Shown here in pieces: positions 27,605 through 35,784 of a stretch of 52,433 bases of DNA. This DNA is from Propionibacteriaceae bacterium (lineage in GTDB: Bacteria; Actinomycetota; Actinomycetes; Propionibacteriales; Propionibacteriaceae): the NCBI GenBank assembly GCA_905372155.1, contig CAJPNZ010000010.1, positions 1 through 52,433 of the forward strand, read 5' to 3'. The position numbers and the translations under genes were made by a program. The notes beneath the pieces were generated by a model, which saw nothing but the letters and a program-made list of their open reading frames with translations, made no database searches and was not told the DNA's origin. Positions within the stretch are counted from its first letter, which is position 1; every line of letters begins with the position of its first letter.

Positions 27605-27675
27605 CGGTTGCGCAGCACTCGACCCGGATTCTCGGCCCCGGCGGGGGATTTTTCGGGTTGAGTGCTGCGCAACCG
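27605..27675. repeat. Palindromic element 2 flanking the DUF559 gene
   Basis: A 71-bp hairpin with 22-nt arms (27605-27626 and 27654-27675) that match at 21 of 22 positions. Its arms GGTTGCGCAGCACTC and its GGCCCC/GGGG centre are shared with the copy at 26614-26688. It ends about 40 bp before the purF -10 box. Confidence 0.9.
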
Positions 27676-27717
27676 CGACTCATGGGTCAGAAGGCCGTTC
27701 TCCCTGCGGGCCCGCGA

Positions 27718-27729
27718 TAAGCTGAGCCG
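27718..27729 (+). promoter_or_regulatory. Leaderless -10 box of purF
   Basis: TAAGCT (27718-27723) lies 6 nt before the GTG start, without a ribosome site. The -35 region falls just beyond palindromic element 2. Confidence 0.5.
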
Positions 27730-29193
27730 GTGCTCCGACCTGATGGCCGACTGTCTCTCGATCTCGATCCCATCGACCACGGCCCGAAGGACGCCTGTGG
27801 TGTCTTCGGGGTCTTCGCCCCATCCGAGGACGTGGCCCAGCTGACCTACTACGGGCTCTTCGCTCTCCAGCACCGCGGCCAGGAATCCGCCGGCATCGCG
27901 GTCTCCACGGGGAAACGGATCACCGTGTTCAAGGACATGGGGCTGGTCTCCCAGGTCTTCGACGAGGCCACCCTCACCTCCCTGCGCGGAAGGCTCGGCA
28001 TCGGCCACACCCGCTACTCCACCACCGGCGCGTCCGTGTGGCACAACGCCCAGCCGACCTTCCGCGCCACCCGCAACGGCGGCCTGGCGCTGGCCCACAA
28101 CGGCAACCTCACCAACACCCACGAGCTGGAGTCCTGGCTCCGCGAACTCGACCCCGACCAGCAGGTCCCCGAGAAGAAGACCATGGACTCCACCAACGAC
28201 ACCTCGCTGGTGACCGCGCTCATGTCCTCGTTCGGGACCGAACCGATCGAGCAGGTCGCCATGACGGTGCTGCCCAGGCTGCGGGGGGCCTTCTGCCTGA
28301 CCTTCATCAACGAGACGACGCTGTTCGCCGCCCGCGACCCGCAGGGCGTGCGTCCCCTCGTCCTGGGGCGGCTCGCCACCGGCTGGGTGGTGGCCTCCGA
28401 GACCGCCGCCCTGGACATCGTCGGAGCCAGTTTCGTCCGGGAGGTGGAGCCCGGCGAGTTCATCGCCATCGACGAGGCGGGCCTGCGCAGCCGGCGTTTC
28501 GCCGAGGCCAGGCCGAAGGGTTGCCTGTTCGAGTACGTCTATCTGGCCCGCCCCGACACCACCATCGCGGGACGCAGCGTCCACGCCACCCGTGTCGAGA
28601 TCGGCCGCATCCTCGCCCGCGAACACCCCGTCGAGGCCGACCTGGTGATCCCCACCCCCGACTCCGGCACCCCCTCGGCCGTCGGATACGCGGAGGCCTC
28701 CGGCATCCCGTTCGGCCTCGGACTGGTGAAGAACGCCTACGTGGGCCGCACGTTCATCCAACCCAGCCAGACCATCCGGCAGCTCGGCATCCGGCTGAAA
28801 CTGAACCCGCTGAAGGAGGTCATCGCGGGCAGACGACTCGTGGTGGTCGACGACTCCATCGTCCGCGGAAACACCCAACGGGCCCTGGTGCGCATGCTCC
28901 GCGAGGCCGGGGCGAGCCAGGTGCACGTGCGCATCTCCTCGCCGCCCGTGGAGTGGCCCTGCTTCTACGGCATCGACTTCGCCACCCGCGCCGAACTGAT
29001 CGCGCCCGGGCTGGGAGTCGACGAGATCTGCCGGTCGCTGGGGGCCGATTCCCTGGGCTACATCTCCCTCGACGCCCTCACCGAGGCCACCCGCCGTCCC
29101 GCAACCGAACTCTGCCGTGCCTGCTTCGACGGCCGCTACCCGATAGCGGTCCCGAAGGGCCAGGCCGAACTGCTTCACCTGGAGGAGAAATGA
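27730..29193 (+). CDS. purF: Amidophosphoribosyltransferase
   Basis: A 487-residue PurF catalysing the first committed step of purine synthesis (PRPP plus glutamine to phosphoribosylamine). The N-terminal nucleophile is Cys23 in DACGVFG, implying removal of a 22-residue propeptide. The PRPP loop is VVVDDSIVRGNT. Cysteines at 265, 411, 462 and 465 match the four [4Fe-4S] ligands of the Bacillus-type enzyme. The start is GTG, probably leaderless. purM follows with an ATGA overlap. Confidence 0.97.
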   Translation: MLRPDGRLSLDLDPIDHGPKDACGVFGVFAPSEDVAQLTYYGLFALQHRGQESAGIAVSTGKRITVFKDMGLVSQVFDEATLTSLRGRLGIGHTRYSTTGASVWHNAQPTFRATRNGGLALAHNGNLTNTHELESWLRELDPDQQVPEKKTMDSTNDTSLVTALMSSFGTEPIEQVAMTVLPRLRGAFCLTFINETTLFAARDPQGVRPLVLGRLATGWVVASETAALDIVGASFVREVEPGEFIAIDEAGLRSRRFAEARPKGCLFEYVYLARPDTTIAGRSVHATRVEIGRILAREHPVEADLVIPTPDSGTPSAVGYAEASGIPFGLGLVKNAYVGRTFIQPSQTIRQLGIRLKLNPLKEVIAGRRLVVVDDSIVRGNTQRALVRMLREAGASQVHVRISSPPVEWPCFYGIDFATRAELIAPGLGVDEICRSLGADSLGYISLDALTEATRRPATELCRACFDGRYPIAVPKGQAELLHLEEK

Positions 29194-30230
29194 GCCAGTC
29201 CGCCTACGCCGCCGCCGGAGTCGACATCGAGGCCGGCGACCGCGCCGTCGAACTCATGAAGGCATCCGTGGCACGCACCCGCCGACCCGAGGTGCTGGGT
29301 GGGCTCGGGGGCTTCACCGGGTTCTTCGACGCCTCGGCGCTGAAGGGATACGCCCATCCGGTGCTGGCGACCTCCACCGACGGGGTGGGCACGAAGGTCG
29401 CCATCGCCCAGGCCCTCGACCGCCACGACACCATCGGCTTCGACCTGGTCGGCATGCTCGTCGACGACCTGGTGGTCTGCGGCGCCGAACCCCTGTTCGT
29501 CACCGACTACATAGCCTGCGGCAGGGTGGTTCCCGAACGGATCGCCGCCATCGTCTCGGGCATCGCCGACGCCTGTGCCGCGGCGGGCTGCTCCCTGGTC
29601 GGCGGGGAAACCGCCGAACATCCCGGGCTGCTCGGCCCGGGCGAGTACGACGTCGCGGGCGCGACCACCGGGGTCGTGGAACGCGACGCCATCCTCGGCG
29701 CCGACCGCGTCGAGGTCGGGGACGTGGTGCTGGCGATGGCCTCCTCCGGGCTGCACTCCAACGGCTACTCGCTGGTGCGGCACGTGCTGCTGGAACAGGC
29801 CGGTTGGCGGCTGGACAGGCACGTCGACGAACTGGGCCGCAGCCTCGGCGAGGAGCTGCTGACCCCGACCAGGGTCTACGCCCTCGACGTCCTCGCGCTG
29901 ATCCGCGAGGTGGAGTGCCACGCCTTCAGCCACATCACGGGCGGCGGGCTGGCCAACAACCTGGCGCGCGTGATCCCGGCGGGCCGGAGGGCCCGGCTGG
30001 AACGCGACTCCTGGAATCCTCCCGCGATCTTCCGTCTCGTGCAGCAGGTGGGCCGGGTCTCGCAGGCCGACATCGAGGCCACCCTCAACATGGGCGTCGG
30101 CATGGTCGCGATCCTGCCCGAGACCAGCGTGGACGCGGCCGTCGCGCTGCTGGGGTCGCGGGGAATCGACGCCTGGGTGCTGGGCCGCATCGAGACCCAC
30201 GACGGCCCCGGTGTCGCCGAACTCGTGTGA
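29190..30230 (+). CDS. purM: Phosphoribosylformylglycinamidine cyclo-ligase (AIR synthetase)
   Basis: A 346-residue PurM that closes the imidazole ring with ATP, giving aminoimidazole ribotide, step five of purine synthesis. Family marks: YAAAGVDIEAGDRAVELMK at the N-terminus, ATSTDGVGTKVAIA (glycine-rich loop), SLVGGETAEHPG, and GLHSNGYSLVR. GGAGGAG (29181-29187) lies inside the purF 3' end and the start overlaps its stop, so the two are coupled. Repeat cluster D follows the stop. Confidence 0.97.
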   Translation: MSQSAYAAAGVDIEAGDRAVELMKASVARTRRPEVLGGLGGFTGFFDASALKGYAHPVLATSTDGVGTKVAIAQALDRHDTIGFDLVGMLVDDLVVCGAEPLFVTDYIACGRVVPERIAAIVSGIADACAAAGCSLVGGETAEHPGLLGPGEYDVAGATTGVVERDAILGADRVEVGDVVLAMASSGLHSNGYSLVRHVLLEQAGWRLDRHVDELGRSLGEELLTPTRVYALDVLALIREVECHAFSHITGGGLANNLARVIPAGRRARLERDSWNPPAIFRLVQQVGRVSQADIEATLNMGVGMVAILPETSVDAAVALLGSRGIDAWVLGRIETHDGPGVAELV

Positions 30231-30265
30231 TCCCCTTCACCCGGCTTCGTGGGGAGGGCAAAGCC

Positions 30266-30652
30266 GGTTGAGCCGGCCTGCTCGCTCTGCGAACTGGTCG
30301 TGTCGAAACCAGGCGGGGTGGTCGGGTTTGCTTTTCGGGTGTGGGGTGGTTTCGACTCGGGTCGCTCGTTCCTCGCGACCCGGCTCAACCAGCTTTGCGG
30401 GGGTGGAAGTTGGTTGAGCCGGCCTGCTCGCTCTGCGAGCTGGTCGTGTCGAAACCATGGCGAGGATGTCCGAGGACTTGGGGTCGGGTTTGTTTGTCGG
30501 GTGTGGGGTGGTTTCGGCTCGGACTGCTCGTTCCTCGCGGCCTGGCTCAACCAGCTTTGCGGGGGTGGAAGTTGGTTGAGCCGGCCTGCTCGTTCCTCGC
30601 GGTCCGGCTCAACCAGCTTTGTCCTTCTTGAAAGCCGGTCGTGTCGAAACCA
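30266..30652. repeat. Intergenic repeat cluster D (largest)
   Basis: The 440-bp spacer between convergent purM and icd is filled by the GGTTGAGCC/GTCGAAACC family. Forward arms lie at 30266-30311 and 30412-30457; reverse arms at 30347-30390 and 30509-30552. A compact palindrome GGTTGAGCCGG...CCGGCTCAACC (30574-30614) and a stray forward end (30637-30652) follow. The two full copies are near-identical in arms and in part of the core, suggesting recent duplication or gene conversion. Confidence 0.88.
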
Positions 30653-30670
30653 CCCCTTGCTCGGGTCCTC

Positions 30671-32878
30671 TCAGAGGCCGTCGATGATGGCGTTGAAGGT
30701 GGGTGAGGGACGCATCACCTCCGACGCCAGGGCATCGTCGGGCAGGTAGTACCCGCCGATGTCGACGGGGGAGCCCTGCACCGCGAGCAGTTCCGAGGTG
30801 ATCGTTTCCTCGGCCTCGGCGAGTGCCGTCGCGACGGGGGCGAAGGCCACCGCCAGGCCGGTGTTCTCGCGCTGGGCGGCCAGTTCCTCCGCCCAGAACC
30901 GGGCCAGCCAGTAGTGCGACCCGCGGTTGTCGGTGCCACCCAGCCGCCGCGTCGGCGACTTGTCCTCGGTCAGGTAGCGTCCGTTCGCGCGATCGAGGGT
31001 GGAAGCCAGCACTCCCGCCCGGGCGTTGCCCGTGGAGGCGAAGTGCTCCAGCGACGCGGCCAGCGCCAGGAACTCACCCAGCGAATCCCAGCGCAGGTAG
31101 TTCTCCGCCAGCAGCTGCTGCACGTGCTTCGGGGCGGAGCCGCCCGCGCCGGTCTCGAACAACCCGCCGCCGGCCATCAGCGGCACGATCGAGAGCATCT
31201 TCGCCGAGGTTCCCAGCTCCAGGATGGGGAACAGGTCGGTGAGGTAGTCGCGCAGGACGTTGCCGGTCACCGAGATGGTGTTCTCGCCGCGGCGGATGCG
31301 TTCGACCGTGAACCGGGTGGCCTCGACGGGGGGCAGGACGCGGATGTCCAGGTCGTCGATCGCGTGCTCGGCCAGGTAGGCCCTCACCTTGAGCAGCAGG
31401 TTGCGGTCGTGGGCGCGGGTCTCGTCCAGCCAGAACACGGCGGGCCATCCGGTCGCGCGGGCCCGGGTCACGGCCAGCCCCACCCAGTCGCGGATGGCGG
31501 CGTCCTTGGTCTGGCAGGCCCGCCAGATGTCGCCCGCGGCGACGTCGTGGCGCAGCAGCACGTCCCCGGCCGAGTTCACGACCTCGACGCGGCCGTCGCG
31601 TTCGATGTGGAAGGTCTTGTCGTGGGAGCCGTACTCCTCGGCCTGCTGCGCCATCAACCCGACGTTGGGGACGGTTCCCATGGTGCGCGGGTCGTAGGCG
31701 CCGTGGGTGCGGCAGTCGTCGATCACTGCCTGGTAGACCCCGGAGTAGGAGGAGTCGGGCAGCACCGCGAGGGTGTCGGCCTCGGCGCCGTCGGGTCCCC
31801 ACATGTGCCCGGAGTTGCGGATCATGGCGGGCATGGAGGCGTCGACGATCACGTCGGAGGGGACGTGCAGGTTGGTGATGCCCCGCCCGGAGTCGACCAT
31901 CGCCAGGGCGGGTCCCTCCGCCAGCGCTGCCTCGATCCCGGACCGGATCTCCTCGCCGTCCGGGAGACTCCCCAGGCCTGCGAGGATCGCACCCAGGCCC
32001 TCGTCGGGGGACAGGCCCGCAGCGGCCAGGGCATCGCCGTGGCGCTCCAGGACGGGACCGATGAAGGCCCTCACGACGTGGCCGAAGATGATCGGATCGG
32101 AGACCTTCATCATGGTCGCCTTCAGGTGCACGGAGAACAGCAGGCCCTCCTGCTTCGCCGCCGCGACCTGCTCGGCCAAGAAGTCGTCGAGTGCCGCCGC
32201 GCGCATGACGGTGGCGTCCACGACCTCCCCGGGAAGCGATTCCAGGCCGTCCCGCAGGACGGTGACGGTCCCGTCACCGGCGACGTGGCGGATGGTGAGC
32301 ACGTCGCCGCCCGCCAGCACCACCGACTGCTCGTTGTGGCGGAAGTCACCGGAGGTCATGGTCGCGACGCGGGTCCGTGAATCCGGTGTCCAGGCTCCCA
32401 TCCGGTGCGGATTGGCCTGCGCATGCCTCTTCACGGACTCGGGTGCGCGGCGATCGGAATTGCCCTCGCGTAGTACGGGGTTTACGGCGGATCCCTTGAC
32501 CCGGTCGTAACGGGAGCGGATCTCCCGCTCCTCCTGGGTAGCGGGTTCCTCCGGGTAGTCGGGCAGGGGGAAACCCTTGGCCTGGAGCTCCGCGACGGCC
32601 GCTTTCAGCTGCGGCACCGAGGCGGAGATGTTGGGCAGCTTGATGATGTTGGCCAGGGGGTCCCTCGTCAGCTCCCCGAGCTCATCCAGGGTGTCGGAAA
32701 CCCGCTTGTCATCGGGCAGAAAATCGGGGAAACGCGCCAGGAGGCGGGCGGCCAAGGAGATGTCGCATCCCTCGATGCCGATGCCGGCCAGGCGTCCGTA
32801 GGCCTGGAGCACCGGGAGCAGTGAGCGTGTGGCCAGCCCGGGGGCTTCGTCTGTGAGGGTGTAGATGATCTTTCCCAT
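30671..32878 (-). CDS. icd: Isocitrate dehydrogenase (NADP+), monomeric type
   Basis: A 735-residue monomeric NADP-dependent isocitrate dehydrogenase, unrelated in size to the 45-kDa dimeric form; monomeric enzymes are about 740 residues. It makes 2-oxoglutarate in the TCA cycle. Recognisable stretches are KIIYTLTDEAPGLATRSLLP at the start, KLPNISASVPQLKAAVAELQ, PYRMGAW-like NPHRMGAWTPDSRTRVATM, and LDRANGRYLTEDKSPTRRLG near the C-terminus. I chose ATG 32878 because GGAG precedes it by 6 nt and MGKIIYTLTDEAP is the conserved N-terminus. Confidence 0.96.
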   Translation of the reverse strand: MGKIIYTLTDEAPGLATRSLLPVLQAYGRLAGIGIEGCDISLAARLLARFPDFLPDDKRVSDTLDELGELTRDPLANIIKLPNISASVPQLKAAVAELQAKGFPLPDYPEEPATQEEREIRSRYDRVKGSAVNPVLREGNSDRRAPESVKRHAQANPHRMGAWTPDSRTRVATMTSGDFRHNEQSVVLAGGDVLTIRHVAGDGTVTVLRDGLESLPGEVVDATVMRAAALDDFLAEQVAAAKQEGLLFSVHLKATMMKVSDPIIFGHVVRAFIGPVLERHGDALAAAGLSPDEGLGAILAGLGSLPDGEEIRSGIEAALAEGPALAMVDSGRGITNLHVPSDVIVDASMPAMIRNSGHMWGPDGAEADTLAVLPDSSYSGVYQAVIDDCRTHGAYDPRTMGTVPNVGLMAQQAEEYGSHDKTFHIERDGRVEVVNSAGDVLLRHDVAAGDIWRACQTKDAAIRDWVGLAVTRARATGWPAVFWLDETRAHDRNLLLKVRAYLAEHAIDDLDIRVLPPVEATRFTVERIRRGENTISVTGNVLRDYLTDLFPILELGTSAKMLSIVPLMAGGGLFETGAGGSAPKHVQQLLAENYLRWDSLGEFLALAASLEHFASTGNARAGVLASTLDRANGRYLTEDKSPTRRLGGTDNRGSHYWLARFWAEELAAQRENTGLAVAFAPVATALAEAEETITSELLAVQGSPVDIGGYYLPDDALASEVMRPSPTFNAIIDGL

Positions 32879-32932
32879 CGGGGCTCCTCGGCTCTCGGCA
32901 GTCTGCTCAGCCAGCCTACCCGGCGGGAAGCT

Positions 32933-32961
32933 TTGAGCATGTTGACTGACTCCGGTAGGCT
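32933..32961 (+). promoter_or_regulatory. Promoter of DUF3073 gene
   Basis: TTGAGC (32933-32938) and TAGGCT (32956-32961) with a 17-bp spacer. The leader is about 60 nt and contains GAGGGGG before the ATG. Confidence 0.6.
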
Positions 32962-33028
32962 CGTAGGCACGAGTTACTGACAGATTCCGCGGCAAGCCCG
33001 CGATGATTGAACGAGGGGGTCGACCCAT

Positions 33029-33241
33029 ATGGGGCGCGGCCGTGCAAAGGCGAAGCAGACGAAGGTGGCCCGCGATTTGAAATATCGCTCAGTGGACACC
33101 GATTTCGCATCTCTGGAGCGTGAGCTCCGAGGCGAGAAGTACCAGTCCCGGGAGACCACCGACATTCCTGATGCGTACGCAGACCTCGCGGAGCAGTACA
33201 ACACTGACGACGACGCCGAGGACGAGTACCCGCATCGCTGA
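33029..33241 (+). CDS. DUF3073 family small protein
   Basis: A 70-residue charged protein: basic N-terminus MGRGRAKAKQTKVARDLKY, then an acidic C-terminus (DDDAEDEY). This matches DUF3073, a small conserved actinobacterial family of unknown function. It has its own promoter and a clear GAGGGGG ribosome site, suggesting strong expression. The next gene starts 9 bp downstream. Confidence 0.93.
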   Translation: MGRGRAKAKQTKVARDLKYRSVDTDFASLERELRGEKYQSRETTDIPDAYADLAEQYNTDDDAEDEYPHR

Positions 33242-33250
33242 TCCCCGTCG

Positions 33251-34219
33251 GTGATTCCCTGGGTGCCGGATGTTGAGTTGCCGGGCTACCGCCAGCTCAA
33301 CATCCCCCTGCCCGGGGCGCGGATGTGCCAGGGGGAACCGGATCACGAGGTGGTCGCCACGCTTGTTCGGCGCTCCGATCCGGACGGCCGCCGTGCCGTG
33401 TTGTACGTCCACGGATGGAGCGACTACTTCTTCCAGACCCATCTGGCCGAGGCCGTCGAGAGCTGGGGATACGACTTCTACGCCCTCGACCTGCGCCGCT
33501 ACGGCAGGTCGCTGCGGGACGGGCAGCTCGCGGGCTACACCGCCGACCTCGCCGAATACCACCAGGAACTGGACGCCGCCGTCGAGGTGATCCGCACCGA
33601 AGGGCACGACCATGTGGTGCTGTTGGGGCACTCGACGGGTGGGTTGGTGGTCTCGCTGTTCGCCCGCGACCGCCCCGGGGTGGCGGATGCCGTGGTGCTG
33701 AACTCGCCGTGGCTCGAGTTGCCGAGCCTCCAGGCGTGGCGTCCCGCCCTGGCCGCGGCCTTCGGAGCGGTGGGGACGCTCTCCCCGACCCGGGCGCTTC
33801 CCCTGCCTGATCTGGGTCTCTACCGCCGCTCCGTGTCCGCCGACGAGGAGGGGGAGTGGCACTACAACCACAACCTCAAGGGTGATCCGGCCTTCCTGCC
33901 CCGGGTCGGTTGGATGTCGGCGGTGATGCGCGGCCACGCGGCGGTGGCTGCCGGTCTCGGGATCGAGGTCCCGGTGCTGATGCTGATCAGCAACCGCAGC
34001 GACCCCTCCCGCACCTGGAACGACGACATGCACCGCGCGGACCTGGTCCTCGACGTCGACGCCCTGGCCGCGCGGGCCCCGCAGCTCGGCGACCACGTCA
34101 CCCTCATCCGCATCCACGGCGGCAGGCACGACCTGGTGTTGTCGCAGGAGGAGCCGCGGCGCCGTTTCCTCGACGAGATCCGGCGCTGGCTCGCCACCTA
34201 CGGGCCCGGCAGCGCCTGA
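33251..34219 (+). CDS. Alpha/beta hydrolase (serine aminopeptidase S33 / lysophospholipase-like)
   Basis: A 322-residue alpha/beta-fold hydrolase. The nucleophile elbow is GHSTGG with Ser128; the oxyanion region is YVHGWSDYF (residues 52-60); the C-terminal His is in GGRHDLVLS (about residue 295). No signal peptide is visible, so it is cytoplasmic. Similarity is to monoacylglycerol lipase/lysophospholipase-type proteins; substrate unknown. Start GTG 33251 follows DUF3073 by 9 bp and lacks a strong ribosome site, suggesting reinitiation from the upstream gene. Confidence 0.88.
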   Translation: MIPWVPDVELPGYRQLNIPLPGARMCQGEPDHEVVATLVRRSDPDGRRAVLYVHGWSDYFFQTHLAEAVESWGYDFYALDLRRYGRSLRDGQLAGYTADLAEYHQELDAAVEVIRTEGHDHVVLLGHSTGGLVVSLFARDRPGVADAVVLNSPWLELPSLQAWRPALAAAFGAVGTLSPTRALPLPDLGLYRRSVSADEEGEWHYNHNLKGDPAFLPRVGWMSAVMRGHAAVAAGLGIEVPVLMLISNRSDPSRTWNDDMHRADLVLDVDALAARAPQLGDHVTLIRIHGGRHDLVLSQEEPRRRFLDEIRRWLATYGPGSA

Positions 34220-34232
34220 GCGGGCCCACCGA

Positions 34233-34388
34233 TCAGCGGGAGGCGGCGCGATTCTCTGCCTTCTTCGCCAGCCACATCTCCCGCATCTCGGGGTCCTCCA
34301 GCACGAGACGCACCGTCGGGCAGTTGTGGGGCCCGTCGGCTCCAGGAACGCACAGGCCGCAGGGGTCGCCGGGACGCAACGGGCACAT
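34233..34388 (-). CDS. Small Cys-rich protein (DUF6767-like)
   Basis: A 51-residue protein starting MCPLRPGDPCGLCVPGADG with four cysteines (CP, CGLC and NCP) likely to bind a metal, followed by VLEDPEMREMWLAKKAE. This pattern is a small conserved actinobacterial family; I associate it with DUF6767 but am not certain of the number. AGGAG lies about 11 nt before the ATG. It converges on the hydrolase gene. Confidence 0.65.
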   Translation of the reverse strand: MCPLRPGDPCGLCVPGADGPHNCPTVRLVLEDPEMREMWLAKKAENRAASR

Positions 34389-34444
34389 CGGGGTGGCGGT
34401 TCTCCTGCTCACGAAGAACAAGACTACGCCCGGGCCCCGCGGGG

Positions 34445-35136
34445 TCAGTACTTCGGCCAGACCGGCCAGCCGGAGACGGCGACCACCGCGAGGGCGACCG
34501 CGACCCGGGCGAGAAGTACCAGCGACGCTTCCCCGGGAGCGACGGGAGGTCGCGCCAGCGGCCCGCGACCCGGGCGACGGCATGGCCGCCGAGGGCCAGG
34601 GGAATCCCGAACAACCAACCCGGCACCATGCCCCAGGGGCCGAGGGTTCAGGTCAGCGCCAGGCAGGAGAGCGCATCGGCGACGCGAATGCCCGCGGCCC
34701 GGGCCAACGCATCGCCCAGCAGCGTCGCCCCGACGTTGCTGTACAGGAAGGTTTTCTCCGCCGACACCGGCAGCGCCCTCACTTGGCTAGGTAGTCGGCT
34801 GTGCCGAGCGGGGCCGGGTAGTTGCTCGCGCCTGTCTGGAGATAAAGTTCCGCCCTTTAGGGAATCGGCCAACAGCTGCCCGTTGAGGGTTTTGGTGATC
34901 GAGCCGAGCGGCATCGGGGTGGAATGGTTCGGGGATTTGCCGTTCGCGTGACCGAGCCCCGCGTGGGTGACGGAATCTCGTGCGATCACCGAGGCGTGAA
35001 GGGTGGTCAGCCCGAGATCATCTCCCAGGAACGCCTGGGTCCTGGCCGCCAGGTCCGGATCCCCGTTGAACGTGCCGTCCAGTTTCGGGCTGTGTGGTCC
35101 CAGCAGGAACACCGCGGCCCCGATGATGATGGCCAC
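34445..35136 (-). pseudogene. Decayed serine hydrolase (beta-lactamase family)
   Basis: Remnants in order on the minus strand are a membrane segment (ALVAIIIGAAVFLLGPH), an SxxK motif (GSITKTL), then a jump to FLYSNVGATLLGDALARAAG with the YSN motif, an in-frame TGA at 34650-34648, a membrane-tail fragment (MVPGWLFGIPLALGGHAVAR), and a frameshift near 34530 into LVLLARVAVALAVVAVSGWP and a stop at 34445. The region between SxxK and YSN is too short and the third motif is missing. The normal N-terminal start is also lost (stop in frame upstream). It is related to the intact type of gene at 289-2211. Confidence 0.7.
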
Positions 35137-35331
35137 CAGCGCGCATGCCTCTGTGCTTCGTCTTCGCGGACGTCAGCCTCGTTGAAGGATTATCAGCCGG
35201 CCGGCCTGTGGGCAGCGGTTCCGGGGAACGGTGGGGACCGGTCCTGGAAAACCCTGCGGGATGGCCTGAACGTGGCGTCGGGCGGGCTGGCTTGCCCGCG
35301 CAGCGGATCGCCACTATTCTTCTCGGGGCCG

Positions 35332-35404
35332 GTCCCCATCGTCTAGCGGCCTAGGACTCCGCCCTTTCACGGCGGCAACACGGGTTCGAATCCCGTTGGG
35401 GATG
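35332..35404 (+). tRNA. tRNA-Glu (anticodon TTC)
   Basis: Acceptor GTCCCCA pairs with TGGGGAT (35397-35403) with a terminal G-T wobble. The anticodon stem CCGCC/GGCGG encloses CTTTCAC with anticodon TTC. The T-loop is GTTCGAATC. CCA is encoded at 35405-35407. A TATTCT box lies about 15 nt upstream. Confidence 0.94.
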
Positions 35405-35528
35405 CCAGGGAAACTCCTGTTCGGAGCCCCTGAACCGGGTTGCAGAGCGGTGAGGATCCCGATTTCCCAAAACCGGGGAGTACCGCTAGAGTTACCCGGG
35501 CTGGTGAGAGCCGGCAGGCCAAGAAATT

Positions 35529-35602
35529 GGCCCCGTGGCGCAGTTGGTTAGCGCGCCGCCCTGTCACGGCGGAGGTCGCGGGTTCGAGTCCCGTCGGGGT
35601 CG
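35529..35602 (+). tRNA. tRNA-Asp (anticodon GTC)
   Basis: Acceptor GGCCCCG pairs with CGGGGTC (35595-35601, one wobble). The anticodon stem CCGCC/GGCGG encloses CTGTCAC with anticodon GTC. The T-loop is GTTCGAGTC. CCA is not encoded. TAGAGT at about 35488 may be its promoter. Confidence 0.94.
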
Positions 35603-35627
35603 CTGGGTGAGCTACAGGCCACCCACC

Positions 35628-35701
35628 GGCCAGGTAGCTCAGTTGGTAGTAGCGTTCGCCTGAAAAGTGAAAGGTCGCCGGTTCGACCCCGGCCCTGGCC
35701 A
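35628..35701 (+). tRNA. tRNA-Phe (anticodon GAA)
   Basis: Acceptor GGCCAGG pairs with CCTGGCC (35694-35700). The anticodon loop CTGAAAA contains GAA. CCA is encoded at 35702-35704. The D arm reads GCTC...TAGC, one mismatch from the usual GCTC...GAGC, and the anticodon stem has one G-T pair. It lies 25 bp after tRNA-Asp, so the two are probably cotranscribed. Confidence 0.92.
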
Positions 35702-35784
35702 CCAGAGGTTCCCAATCGCGGCACCCACGATTTCTGTTCGACACCTGATCCTGGTTGAACCGCTGTCGCGTAAGCACAGAGGGC

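Noticed and set aside
28038..30230. A 730-codon frame reading through purF and purM
   Set aside because: Its first half is the out-of-frame translation of purF; only the downstream part, from ATG 29190, is the real purM.
30266..30652. Regularly spaced repeats that could suggest a CRISPR array
   Set aside because: Arms alternate in orientation, the intervening cores are similar to each other rather than unique, and no cas gene is present.
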